Assembly (NCBI GenBank): GCA_015039365.1
Contig: WION01000373.1
Span: 1 to 51,900, forward strand
Source: Amanita rubescens
Taxonomy: Eukaryota; Basidiomycota; Agaricomycetes; Agaricales; Amanitaceae
Length of the DNA: 51,900 nt
Direction of reading: 5' to 3'
Every line of letters begins with the position of its first letter. Positions within the stretch are counted from its first letter, which is position 1. The position numbers and the translations under genes were made by a program. Below the pieces are notes generated by a model. The model saw only the letters and a program-made list of their open reading frames with translations, had not been told where the DNA came from and ran no database searches. Shown here piece by piece: positions 33,804-45,039 of this stretch.

Positions 33804-34100
33804 AGAAGAGAAGTCCAAAGGCAAGAAAAAGTATAAAGGACTCTTTCCATTAGTTTATCCTCTCGCTTTTTTTTTTTCGTGTTGAGCCCCCTCCCCCCAC
33901 CTCCATTGTAACCTTTTCGAGTGTTTCGTGTTGTCCGTCTCTACGTACATTTTTTACATATACAAGCAGAAGTAGCATATATATTTTAGTGTTTTTTCGG
34001 TAGTCTAAGGTCTCTATATATCGGGTTACTTGTAAAGTCCTGCCTGCCCTATTCCAACGTGTACGGCTGCAGCCTGCGCATTGTGGGAACCGCAACGCGA
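33804..34100. other. Intergenic; 3' end of bZIP gene and promoter of the Crinkler gene
   Basis: AT-rich 3' flank of the bZIP gene, then a TATA-like CTATATATC at about 34013-34021, roughly 80 bp before the next ATG. Confidence 0.45.
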
Positions 34101-35912
34101 ATGGTCAACTCATCATCAACTCTCGAGTTGGACTGTTGGATCGTAGGAGATGCTCTTACTAACAGATTCCTTGTGGAAATCGACAGCAATAAGCGAGTCA
34201 TGGACCTTCAACGAGCCATCAAGGAGAAACGCTTCGCGCTGGAAAAGATCGATGCATCCGACCTCGTTTTATGGGAGGTAAGAGCCAGTAAATCGATCGG
34301 ATGCCCGCTTCGCTTACTTGCAATGTGCATAGGTGTCCATACCGCAAAGCCAATGGACCGAGGAGAAAATTCGGAAGGAAATGAAAGGCACCCCACTTGC
34401 TTCGACAAAGAAGTCAACCATTTATCGTACTACCCCGCCGCAACGGGATCATGTTCACATTATCGTATGGTCGGGCAAATTGACCCTCTTTTGCTGGATT
34501 GTCGGAGAAGAAATGAGACGAATTTTCTCCGTGACTATCAACGGTAATCAAGACATCAGTGATTTGCGTCAGGCTATCAAGAAGGAGAAACGCTTAGCGC
34601 TAGCAAATGTTGGTGCGTCCGATCTTGTTTTACGGGAGGTAAGTAAGAGCTAGCACTAAGCCGCGATCCCGCTTCGCTGACTTGCAATGACTCTAGGTGT
34701 CCATACCGAAAAGCCAATGGTCCGAGGAGAAAATTCAGGAGGAAATGAAACGCAATCCACTTGCTTTCACAAGGAAGCTATCAAGCATTTATGATACGCC
34801 GCCGCCGCCGGGTCATATTAACATCATTGTATGGACGGGCAAATTGACTCTCAATTGCTGGATTGTCGGAGAAGAAATGGGACAAATTTTCCCCGTGGTT
34901 ATCAACGATAGTCAATATGTTTGTGATTTGCATCGAGCCATCAAGAAGGAGAAAAGTTTGGCGCTGGAAAATATTGATGCGTCCGACCTTGTTTTATGGG
35001 AGGTGAGAGCTAGCAAGCCGCGATACCCGCTTCGCTGACTTGCATAGGTGTCCATACCGAAAAGCCAATGGTCCGAGGAGAGAATTCGCGAGGAAATGAA
35101 AGGCAATCCACTTGCTTCCACAACGAAGTTATCAAGCATTTATCGTACTCTGCCGCAACGGGGTCATGTTCACATCATCGCACTGTCACGCAAATTGACT
35201 CTCAATTGCTGGATTGTCGGAGAGGAAATGAGACAAATTTTCTCAGTGACTATCAACGATAACCAATACATTAGTGATTTGCAACGAGCCATCAAGAAGG
35301 AGAAAAGTTTGGCGCTAGAAAATATTGATGCGTCCGATCTTGTTTCATGGGAGGTGAGAGCTAGGCAAGCCACGATCCCGCTTCGCTGACTTGCATAGGT
35401 GTCCATACCGAAAAGCCAATTTTCCGAGGAGAAAATTCGCGAGGGAATGAAAGGCGATCCACTTGATTCCACAACGACGCTATCAAGCATCTATTGTACC
35501 CCGCCGCAACGGGACCACGTTCACATTATCGCATGGTCGCCCAAATTGAACTTCGACGTCGCGTGTTGGATCGTTGAAAAGCAAAACACAAGTCGTATGA
35601 TTTCTGTATCCGTCAATAGCAATCAGCTTGTCAGTGATTTGCGATGGATGTTGAAGGAGAAGTCCATTGTGCCGAACAATGTTGATGCACGTTTGATTGG
35701 TTTATGGCGGGTGAGGCCTTAACAGTCAAATCTGAATAATTTTAATCACCTTTCATAGGCTCTTATCTCCTTTCAGGAACCAGACATTGAACAGCGTGCG
35801 AGGGGAATCCTGGAAGAAAAACAAATCTCTGATGACTCAAAGTGGTCTGACATCTTTGTGATTTCACCGGAGAGTGGCCATATCCATATCGTCGTCTGGT
35901 ACCCCCAAAAAG
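34101..35912 (+). repeat. Five-copy CRN-domain array (exon-intron unit repeat)
   Basis: Exons 2, 3 and 4 are each exactly 306 bp and begin GTGTCCATACCG. Exon 5 is 312 bp. Starts at 34333, 34697, 35048 and 35399 give periods of 364, 351 and 351 bp. Introns 3 and 4 are both 45 bp and nearly identical (shared GCTTCGCTGACTTGCATAG), so the duplicated unit was exon plus intron. Each exon encodes the second half of one domain and the first half of the next. Copy 5 and its last exon are the most diverged. Confidence 0.88.
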
Positions 35913-37424
35913 GTTAGTCTCGGTTCGTCATAGGTTTAATCCAAGTATTGATGCCGCGCACAGAGGCCTCATTTAAATGGAATCTGCCTTTGCCGGGAGA
36001 TTTTCTTAACGCCCGAAAGAAGGCGGCTCCTTCTACCGCAGCGGAAACTGGGTCGCAGGATATGAACAAACTCAGGGCGGAGCAGGAGGATCCCGAAATA
36101 GCTATCCATAATGCGCGACCTCGTGCCGCATCGGGAAAGATTCCCATAACATTGCTTCATCCAATTTTTGCCGACTTTGCTGAGAGCTGCACAAGTGCAA
36201 TACCCACTCGGGACGATAACGAACTCGCCTTGAAACTGTTACAGACAATGCCTAACCTGTTTCCATACGAGAATGACCGACTCTGTGCGATTACTGACAT
36301 ATTGGAGGAATTCTGTCTTCCTGTCGAGAGCCGCTCCATTCCCAGCACGCTGTATCAGCTCGACGCGGGTCTAAAGGGTGAAGACTCGGGCATCTATTTT
36401 GGCGTGAAGTGTGAGAATGAATCGTGTATGACCAAGTCCGATCCATACCTCGCGTTGTCTTTCCACTATTTAGAAGCGAATCGGGTTTATTTTGAGAAAA
36501 ACAAAACAAGCAATTTGCGGCGACCATGTTTGTTCATGATCATTACAGGTATGTTGTTGCTACAGCAGCTATTTGGGGTTTAATGTCTGTCCCAGGATCA
36601 CATCTCAGCTTCTCTGGCGCTGTTTGGCAAGACCGGCCGGTAATAGAACCGCTGACTGTGGCGTTCCCGTTGCATTGTCATATGACGAACGAGACAATGC
36701 GCATTGCGTTCTGCCGTACGATTTCCGCCCTGAAGAAAGCACTGCCTAAGCTGGCAGAATGCTATACTAGGCCTAAACCTCAGCCTGACTTGTTACCTCG
36801 TCGTTGGTTCCCATACCCATGCAAATTTACATCTCTCGACTCGAATTCGGAAGTATACATTGATTACGACGAACCCACTGATAAAGAAACGTTCTACGAC
36901 CTAAGCGCGAAGCTCGTTTTTTTTGCTACTATCCGAAACGCGGATAGAAAAAAAGTTTGCATCAAGTATACTCGTCGCTATTCACGCCAAGTCCATGAAG
37001 CTTGTGCCAACATGCGGATCGCCCCGAGGTTACTTGGTTTCGAATCCTTGCCCGGCGGTTGGATCATGGTAGTTATGGATAGGATTGAGAAGAATTATAT
37101 TTCCCTATTCTCTACTTCCACGGTGATGCGTGGCCACCTCTACGATCTCATTCAAGGAGAAGCTTCAAGAGCTGCATCAAAAGGGAATGGTCCATGGAAA
37201 TTTCTGCAATGTCCAAAATTATGGTGGAGAAGATCGCCAGCGACAAGTTTTTGTTCCTTGACTTTGACTGGGCAGGAAAGATTGGAGAAGTGACATACCC
37301 CATGAACGTAAATCGCGCTGACATCTGGAGACCCGATGATGCGGTAGACGGGAAACTTATTAAAGCAGAACATGATATAATGATGCTCGACAACATGTTC
37401 GGTCGCCGTAATCACCACTTGTAG
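34101..37424 (+). CDS. Crinkler-like protein: five tandem CRN N-terminal domains plus a frameshifted fungal kinase-like domain
   Basis: Exons 34101-34277, 34333-34638, 34697-35002, 35048-35353, 35399-35710, 35759-35912, 35964-36548 and 36596 onward join in frame. Introns 1-5 all sit at the same phase-0 position, after the LWE-like codons. The first 672 residues are five CRN N-terminal ubiquitin-like domains (LNCWIVG, IKKEK, IDASDLVLWE-VSIP, HVHII), where normal Crinklers have one. Then comes a region with FPYENDRLCAITDILEEF, SGAVWQDRPVIEPL, and a kinase-like core: KVCIKYTRRYSRQVHE (beta-3 Lys), GGWIMVVMDRI (hinge), MVHGN (catalytic loop) and FLFLDFDWAGKIGEV. The C-lobe needs two +1 shifts, near 37156 and 37213, to read through to 37424. 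As written, translation stops at 37293 (947 aa). HGN replaces the usual HGD. Family proteins are intracellular effector- or immunity-like; function here unknown. Confidence 0.78.
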
Positions 37425-37499
37425 TAAAATACATGCTGCAAACTTGAACACAAATATATGATGAACATGTCATAATTTAAGCTGAATCCCAGCCTGCCA

Positions 37500-38345
37500 C
37501 AAGGCTTTTCAAACCTGTATAGACCATGATAATCATTAAAACACCAACGGAATGGCAAAGTGTGGTGCATGACTCGGAATCACAATTTCTGGTGCAGAAC
37601 ACTAGACATCTACGCATAGCCTATCGAGTTCACATTCGCGATAAATTCAGATTATCTTGCAGGGAGAAAATATGCCTAAAATGGGTACTAGCCGATCGCC
37701 AGCGGACAGTGGGTGGTCAACAGTTCCGGGCGTTGCCACCGATGTATCTGAATCTGGAAAAGAAGCGCTGGGGTATAAGCTTAAGGTTAGTAGGGTTTAA
37801 TTTTCGTGATAGTTATTACAATTGGAACCATTTGTCGAACTCTATGTTCATATACACGAGATGGTATGTATAGCAAATACTACAAGAGTCGAATAGTGAG
37901 GCGGCGAGTGACGTTCACCCGCATCATCGATCATCGCCCATCCGGTGATGCTCCCTTCTCAACGAGCCTGGCTGTGACCGACGCATCGCTCATCGGCCAG
38001 CCAACTTTGAAACCACACAGACACCCAATTTTCCTTTCCGGCAGCCTCTATAACAAATATTCAGAGTTGCTTTTTGTCTAGATACAGACGACTCGTCACG
38101 GCTCACGAACGATGTGCTGGTGTTCAAGCAACGGTGTGTGTGGCCGCCGGAGTACCCATGGCACGATCGGGTTTGGTTGTAGGTTTTCAATCCGTTGGTG
38201 TTCTTTAGGAGTGGGTCTCATCACGGGAGAAAAGTGGAATGGGAACCCTGAGCATGTTACGGGTCGAGGCACTGGGGATGAAATTGCAGAAGAATTTCTA
38301 TAGGCGTAGGAAGCAGACGTTTCTGAGGATATGGTAGTGTAGGTC
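37500..38345. pseudogene. GT90-derived relic DNA (left copy)
   Basis: About 37590-37850 resembles the exon 1 region of the GT90 gene (30525-30680) in the minus orientation. About 38085-38345 resembles its exon 2 in the plus orientation (plus-strand translations VLVFK, LVFFRSG and GRGTGDEIAEEFL against NALVFK, LVFFRGG and GRDGEDELAKEIA). No frame is intact. The same two pieces in the same order recur at 45.45-46.74 kb. Confidence 0.65.
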
Positions 38346-38680
38346 TAGATATAAACCTTGGATCGCGAGGCTGAGCGCTAAAGGAGATCGATAAGACGAT
38401 GTAGTCCGTTGTCGGAAACGCGTACCCTAGAACGTTCGCCCATATGCGATACTAGATGCATTTACTTGCCCCCTGCTTTGATCTTTGCATCGGTCTCTTG
38501 AACCTGGCTGACCAGATGCCTGTAAAATACGGAGTCACGAGTGTTGGCCCAGATGGCCCAGGACAATGCGTCCGAGTTGCTGTTCAACGCGGGAGACTGG
38601 GAAAATGTGACTCGTGACTTGAAGTGACACAGTCATCTTGATCTTCTACGTTCACTATTGAATCCGATCATATCGCCAAA
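38346..38680. other. Spacer and promoter of the left NLR gene
   Basis: No gene. The region is alignable with 46745-47036 of the right copy, including ATATCGCCAAAATGAATG around the start codon. Confidence 0.5.
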
Positions 38681-41600
38681 ATGAATGCTTTCAAAGACAA
38701 TTCCACCGAGGACGTCCGTGGCAACCATGTGTGTTCACCAGTCATTACTCATTAGTTCTGCACTAAATTCTGACCTGATTAGACACAGACACACGACCAG
38801 GTCATAAGCAGTATGTGATGAATTATGCATGATATGTAAACTTTCAAGAGTCTTAAAATGTTATCTAGTGAATTCTGAGGAACTTCTTGGTTTGCTGACT
38901 AGTAATTCAATGATACCTCATTATACCTGATACTCTCACTGCAGAAAAAATCAGAAATTGGTTGACTCCACCTGACCCATCAACCAATCAATACAATGCT
39001 AGGAAAAAACACCATGAAGGCACTGGTCAGTGGCTTCTTGAGGATGATAGGTATGCTACCTGGAAGAAAGAGTCTAACTCTTTCTTGTGGATCAATGGCA
39101 TATGTTAGTGATATCTCCAAAATTTTAATATTAGTCTGAGTGACTCAATAATTTCTAGCTGGTTGTGGAAAGACACTCATTTGGTGGGTATCCTGCCTAC
39201 TGATTCCTTTTGATATTGAAGGAAGGAATACATTCATAGTTCCACCATCATTGAGGACATCAAAGTCATTATTCAGGATCAGCCCAAAACTGGTTTGGCC
39301 TTTTTCTATTTTGACTTTAATGACAAGGAAAAGCAAACTTCCAAAAGTCTTCTTTCATCTCTGGTTTGGAGTCTTACAGCTCAGTCTTATAGTTACTTGC
39401 CCTTTGCAAGCTTACAAGCCAACTTGGCATACTACCCAACAGAGGGTGAACTCCTTCAACTGCTTATGAGGCTTTTGCAATGTTTCAAGCAAGCCTATAT
39501 AATCATTGATGCCCTTGATGAATGTGATGATTATTGCCAATTATTTGATCAAGTGATCAAAGTCATTCATGACTGGCAGTTACCCAATTTTCACCTTTTG
39601 GTGAGCAGCAGGAGAGAGCAATACATTGGTGTCACAATGGGGGAATGTGCCCCAGGAGAAATATATTTGGCTGCAGAATTAATTGCTCATGACATCCTAT
39701 CCTATATCCACACAGTGGTTGGTGAAGATGATAGGTTGAGGAGATGGGGTCACACCATTCAACAGGATGTAAAGAATGCACTAATTGGTGGGGCAAATGG
39801 AATGTATGTATTGTCACATATGCTTCTTATCAAAAGTATTAAAATATTGAAAGGTTTCATTGGGTTGCATGTCAAGTTGAAGAATTGAAGCACTGTGCAA
39901 ACCAAAAGGTACTCATGGAAACATTGAAATGCCTTCCAAAGGATCTAGAGGCCATATATGATCAAATACTTGAGAGGATTGAAGAAAGAGAGATGCCTTC
40001 TGCAAAGATTATTCTGCAATGGTTGGTTTTAGGAATGCATCCCTTGTCAAGAGAGGAACTGTGCACTGTTGTGACATTTGCCAGTGATGCATCCAGTGGC
40101 AATTTTGATTCTGACTTGGCCTTGGCACATCTAGATGATGTGATACAGTTGTGTTCTAGCCTTGTAATAAAGGGGGCTAGTAACACAGTGCAACTAGCTC
40201 ATGCATCTGTGAAGGAATACTTCCTTGACAAACCAACAAAAATGGGATTACCTGATATAGCTTCTGGCCATGCCTCCATTGCTTACTGCTGCTTGAAATA
40301 TCTTATGCAATATGGAATGCAGGTTGATGAAGGAGAGTCATCACTCCTGGGTTATTCAACTCAGCTTTGGCCAAAGCATTACATGCTTAGCAACAAAAAC
40401 CAGTCTCTGAAGGACTTGACAATAATATTTTTCCAGGATGATTCTTTGGAGAGATGGAAAGATGAATATGATGGACTTTGGTTACTTGATCACTATGATG
40501 ATTTAACACCACTCCATTATGCTGCATTTTTTGGAATGGAAGAAATTGTCACAACTTTCATTACAAGCAACCAATGGGCAGGTGCTTATAATGCAGCTTG
40601 CCAGCTTGCAGCAAGTGGTGGACATATTGGTACTGTCAAGCTCTTCCTTGGTGATAGAGGAAATGTGGATGCAGAGGAAGGGACTTATGGATATGAATTG
40701 CAGGTATCACCAGTTGAAATTGAGAAACCTTTGATGGACAATGGAGTGGATATAAATGCAAAGGGTGGATACTATGGCCATGCATTACAAGCAGCATCAT
40801 ATTGTGGTCCTGCCAAAATTGTCAAGCTACTCCTAGACAAGGGAGCAGATGTAAATGCACAGGGTGGAGAATATGGCAATGCATTACAGGCTGCATCATT
40901 TGAGGGCCAAGCTGAAATTGTCAAGCTTCTCCTAGACAAGAGAGCAGACATAAATGCACAAGGTGGACACTTTGGTAATGCATTACAGGCTGCATCACGT
41001 GGGAATCATGCTGAAATTGTCAAGATACTCCTAGATGAGGGAACAGATGTAAATGCACAGGGTGGATTCTATGGCAATGCATTACAGGCTGCATCATATA
41101 GAGGTCATCCTGAAATTGTCAAGCTTCTCCTGGACAAGGGAACAGATGCAAATGTGCAGGGTGGATACTATGGCAATGCATTACAGGCTGCATCACATCA
41201 GGGTCATGCTAAAATTGTTAATCTACTCCTGGACAAGAGAATAGATGTGAATGCACAGGGTGGAGAGTATGGCAATGCATTACAAGCTGCATCATATGGG
41301 GGTCATGCTGAAATTGTCAAGCTGCTCCTGGACAAGGGAGCAAATGTAAATGCACAGGGTGGATACTATGGCAATGCATTACAGGCTGCATCACATCAGG
41401 GTCATGCTGAAATTGTCAAGCTACTCCTAGACAAGGGAACAGATGTAAATGCACAGAGTGGACTCTATGGCAATGCATTACAGGCTGCATCATGTGAAGA
41501 TCATGCTGATATTGTCAAGCTTCTCCTGGACAAGGGAATATATGTAAATGCACAGGGTGGACTCTATGGGAATGCATTACAGGCTGCATCATTTCAGGGT

Positions 41601-42122
41601 CATGCTGGAATTGTCAAGCTACTCCTGGACAAGGGAGCAGATATAAGTACACTGGGTGTGCAGGCTGTATCATCTGAGGGTAATGCTGAAATTGCCAGGC
41701 TTCTGCTGGAAAGAGGAGCAGATGTAAATGGACAGGGTGGACTTGATGGCAATGCATTACAGGCTGCATCATATGGGGGTCATACTGAAATTGTCAAGCT
41801 GCTCCTGGACAAGGGAGCAGATGTTGATGCACAGGGTGGATACTATGGCAATGCATTACAAGCTGCATCATGTGAGGGTCATGCTAAAATTGTCAAGCTT
41901 CTCCTGGACAAGGGAACAAATGTAAATGCACAGAGTGGATACTATGGCAATGCATTACAAGCTGCAGTTTGTGGAGGTTATGCTAAAATTGTCAAGCTTC
42001 TCCTAGACAATGGAGCATATGTAAATGCACAGGGTGGACTCTATAACACTGCATTACAGGCTGCATTATATGAGGATCATGCTGAAATTGTCAAGCTCCT
42101 GCTGGACAAGGAGCAGATGTAA
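38681..42122 (+). CDS. NACHT-ankyrin NLR-like protein, truncated copy (1030 aa)
   Basis: Exons 38681-38728, 38783-38810, 38945-39103, 39159-39183, 39240-39803 and 39854-42122 join in frame. The N-terminus (MNAFKDN) is the short fungal NLR leader. The P-loop NTPase follows: KESNSFLWINGISGCGKT (Walker A about 77-84, split by intron 3), FFYFDFND, AYIIIDALDECDD (Walker B about 173-183) and LLVSSRRE. A helical linker (KHCANQKVLMETLKCLPKDL, AHASVKEYFL) leads to ankyrin units from about residue 573. There are 14 units of the form NAQGGxYGNALQAASxxGHAEIVKLLLDKGADV, one of them 6 residues short. Compared with the other units one G is missing near 42110, so the frame shifts and ends at TAA 42120-42122. 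NLRs of this type are thought to sense non-self. Paralogue of 47037-51745. Confidence 0.85.
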
Positions 42123-42130
42123 ATGCATAG
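40744..42130 (+). repeat. Ankyrin repeat array, 14 units of 99 bp (left NLR)
   Basis: 33-codon units with period 99 bp, e.g. GGCAATGCATTACAGGCTGC in most units. The unit at about 41640-41720 is shortened by 18 bp. Units are moderately diverged at ASx and GGx positions. The last unit contains the single-base deletion, and the next codons read AATGCATAG, where other units have AATGCACAG. Confidence 0.9.
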
Positions 42131-42597
42131 GGTGTACATCAGGATTTTGGCTGTGGTCTGGGATAGCTAGAGTGTACATGTATATGACATTATCAGGCTT
42201 TACCTACCATTTAAAGAGTTGTAAAGAATGATCAAGTAATGATGTGCTACCAGTTGGCATTCTTGTAAAATGTGATCAGTGAATTTCAGTCTGCTGGTCC
42301 TATATAAGACAGTATCAGGGCTTATAATCCCTTTGTCTGAATGGCATTGAAATGGTCTATGACTGATACATGCTTTGAATTTTTTGCAGAAAGTGATCTG
42401 TAATTCCCATTCTGCCTATAATAATTAATTGAACAACAATGCGGATCCCATGGTAGGCCTTGCTCGACGTCATTTCCGCTGAGAATGTAGTGGTCCTTGA
42501 AGTAGTCTAGCAAAACGGCACTCGGAATCCGAAAACGAGGGGCAGGAACGTACCCGCACGGGTATGAGATGTCCATTGTAACTGATTGCATATTGGC
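42123..42597. other. 3' flank of the left NLR gene
   Basis: No gene. The composition remains AT- and TG-rich and nearly free of CpG until about 42430, then becomes ordinary, marking the right edge of the unusual-composition block. Confidence 0.5.
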
Positions 42598-43880
42598 TTA
42601 CTCCTCCGTTACTTCTACAATTTTAGGTATATTACTGTCCGCCACCTCCGCCTGTTCAATCGGGAGCGTCAAACTTCGATCTCGTGCACCCTGTATATCC
42701 CAATCAGCAATATCCCAGTTGAAGTAACTATTTTCGAATTTCTCCTCTTCGTCATTCTCATCTTCGCTCTCCGTGTCACTTCCACTGTCACTGTGGGCAA
42801 TCACAGAACCGTTATGCTTCTCGGAAATGGATGTTCCGGCGGAACTCCAATCGAGAGGACCTTTAACGTCCCCTCCCCCTTCCCGTCCGTTCAGGTCAGT
42901 AAACCGCCTTTTCAACTCCTCATAGTCCGGCACCTGATCGTGTTCAAGCCCGCGACTATAATCCAGCAAGTATCCGAATTCAGCCGGAAAGCTATCGCCG
43001 AGTTTATCACCAGACGCTGCTGCTTTCGACTCACGAATACGTCGCATGCTATTTTTCCTTGATTCGTTCTGAGGACCAGAAGTTCTCCAAGGGAGGTCAC
43101 CACGTAAGAGGAAAAAAGCAGTGTAGGCGAGGGATTCGAGATCATCACGCGGTCTGAGGTCTATAATCTTCAATGAATCCACGCATCTTATATGAACGGA
43201 GGTTAACCACCCACCAATGCCATCGTGCGAGTTGAGACTTGCCCAATGGAGCGTTCCAACGATATGCCTTGACTCCTTCAACGGATCATACTTGGTTGGT
43301 GGACCAAACTCGATACGACAGGAAATACCAAAATCGATGAGGAAGACCTGGGATGGGTCTGTTGGCGAGGAAAGCACATTCTCGGGCTTAATATCCCGAT
43401 GAACGAAACCATGTCTGTGTATATGATCCAAGGCGGAAAGCTATGGCAGAATCCAGGTAAACAAGGTTGTAGCCTGTGAGTGCAATACACACCATCTGCA
43501 GGACTACACGAACAACGGTTGTCACAGCCACACGCCCAGCAGCGCAGTCCTTAACGCTCGGGCCCAAGAGCTCCATCGCCAGACACTCAAAGTGAGGCAG
43601 TTGACCATATCCATATAATGCTGGGATTGCCGGATGTCCTTGTAGAAGCTGAAGTATCCTGCTTTCATATTGAAGGATAGGGCGCTTGATTCTCTGCGAT
43701 ACCCGTGATTTCTTAAGCGCAACTGTTCGTCCTGAGTTTGCTTCTACGGCTTGGAAGACGAGACCCTGCGGTTGGCAATAGTGACATCAGTAGGGGTATC
43801 AAGACGAACCAGCAAAGACGGCTCACATATGCGCCAGTGCCGAGAACTTGGGCGAGGCGGTAGGTCTGGGGTGGAGGCAT
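42598..43880 (-). CDS. CK1-like protein kinase (371 aa)
   Basis: Exons 43880-43827, 43765-43493, 43440-43215 and 43160-42598. ATG 43878-43880 opens MPPPQTYRLAQVLGTGAYG (glycine loop, joined over intron 1). VALKKS holds the beta-3 lysine (about 36) and LQYESRILQLLQGHP the alpha-C Glu. LAMELLGPSVKD is typical of CK1. HRDIKPENVL (about 123-132), LIDFGIS (143-149), then GTLHWASLNSHDGI and RPRDDLESLAYTAFFLLRGDLPW follow; the last is a CK1-class signature. The C-terminal 100 residues are acidic and Ser-rich (DSGSDTESEDENDEEEKFE). The 54 bp third intron (43161-43214) is divisible by three and has no stop, so a form with 18 extra residues is possible; splicing it out restores the family pattern. Divergent CK1 paralogues are common in mushrooms; substrate unknown. 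Confidence 0.87.
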
Positions 43881-44160
43881 GGCAGTCGGATAGAATGGGA
43901 TTTTGGCGGCGGGTAGTGGCGAGGGGATGCATTGATGGTCCGATGCGTCACGTTTGCCCGGTACTCTCGACGGTCATGATCTTGGAGTGTAGTAAGTCTG
44001 TGAAACGGCTCTGAAGGCCGCCGACGGCGGGCCGAGAAAAACACAGTTCGCGGCGATGTAAATATTTACGGCATGAGACCGGCATGCGTTACACTACTCG
44101 ACATTGAATTACGCAAATGTCCTTTATCAATGTATGCTACAGAAAAGAATGTAATATCCA

Positions 44161-44900
44161 TCACCCGGAAAATCTCCTCAGCTTAACAAACGTCAAAGCC
44201 CTTATCCTATCATGCGGCACTAGGAACGGCGGGAGGAGAACTGCCAACGACGAACACAGAACCGTGCACAACACTTGCACGACAAGCGTTTGGTGCGTCC
44301 ACACCCAAAGCATTACACCTGCTGCCAACAACGACAATCCCAAGATAGCGATGTAAGGACCTGCCTTGAGCGAAATGCGGAGCCATCGCTCAATGATATA
44401 CGAAGACTCGGCCGTGGGCAGACTCGTCGATCCATTCTCGGCACTGTTCGTCCTTTGGAGAAACTCCACTCCTCGTTATTATTTCTCTTCTTCCTCCTCT
44501 TCGGCGATCGTGGTTGTCGAGCTTTCAGATGTGTGGAACCAATCGTAAACGTGGTGCGCCTCATCTGGCATCATCATCTCGTACCACCTCCCAGAGGCGG
44601 CACTTACTGCGCCGATATCTGCAAAAAGCCCTGCAAAGAATAATGCGTTGACGATTTGGGATGCGAGGTCGATCTGGTTGTAAGAAATGGTGATGATCTG
44701 TGCTTGCACGCCCGCGATGAAGGTACACTGTTACAATTGAACGCGTGTTCGTAAACCATCCTTGAGACTGGATAAAGAACGATACTTACGATGACTGCTA
44801 GGCATTTGTATCCTTTTCCCAGACAAAGCCGGCGATCTCCAAGATCAATTTTCCAAAGGCAGTAACGGTTTCCCTGGAGCCAATACAGCAAGTTGAACAT
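44161..44900 (-). CDS. Small multi-pass membrane protein of an Agaricomycete-type family
   Basis: Exon 1 44900-44790 (MFNLLYWLQGNRYCLW) is spliced in phase 0 to an exon beginning 44727 with TFIAGVQAQIITISY and NALFFAGLFADIGAVSAASG. A downstream exon ending at TGA 44161 carries ERWLRISLKAGPYIAILGLS, an LLAAGVMLWVWTHQTL membrane segment, and PHDRIRALTF. The order resembles small membrane proteins with three or so helices seen in mushroom genomes; no function is known. The join between the second and third parts (about 44470-44560) cannot be made in frame with GT...AG sites that I can see, so either a small exon is missed or an indel has broken the gene. Acidic run AEEEEEEK lies in that gap. Confidence 0.55.
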
Positions 44901-45039
44901 CAGCGCCCGCTCGTGATGAGCGGGTTGAGATGGCTAGACAAATCTACCCACGTGAATCGTCAATGAATTACTTCATGACGAGACCGGCGGAATCATGTGG
45001 TCGAGACTCGCGTTCAATGGGATAGGGCAAAGGGCATGT
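44901..45039. promoter_or_regulatory. Upstream region of the membrane-protein gene
   Basis: The presumed promoter lies between the ATG at 44900 and the relic DNA that begins near 45040. No specific element recognised. Confidence 0.25.

Larger units (their letters stand above)
37500..42122 (+). repeat. Segmental duplication, left copy
   Basis: This block (GT90 relic, about 0.35 kb of spacer, NACHT-ankyrin gene) matches 45440-51745 in order and orientation. Shared landmarks include TTCATATACACGAGATG, GGCACGATCGGGTTTGG, AATACGGAGTCACGAGT and all five NLR intron positions. Confidence 0.8.

Noticed and set aside
37150..37230. Programmed frameshifting in the kinase lobe
   Set aside because: Two separate shifts without a recognisable slippery heptamer and pseudoknot; decay or sequencing error is simpler.
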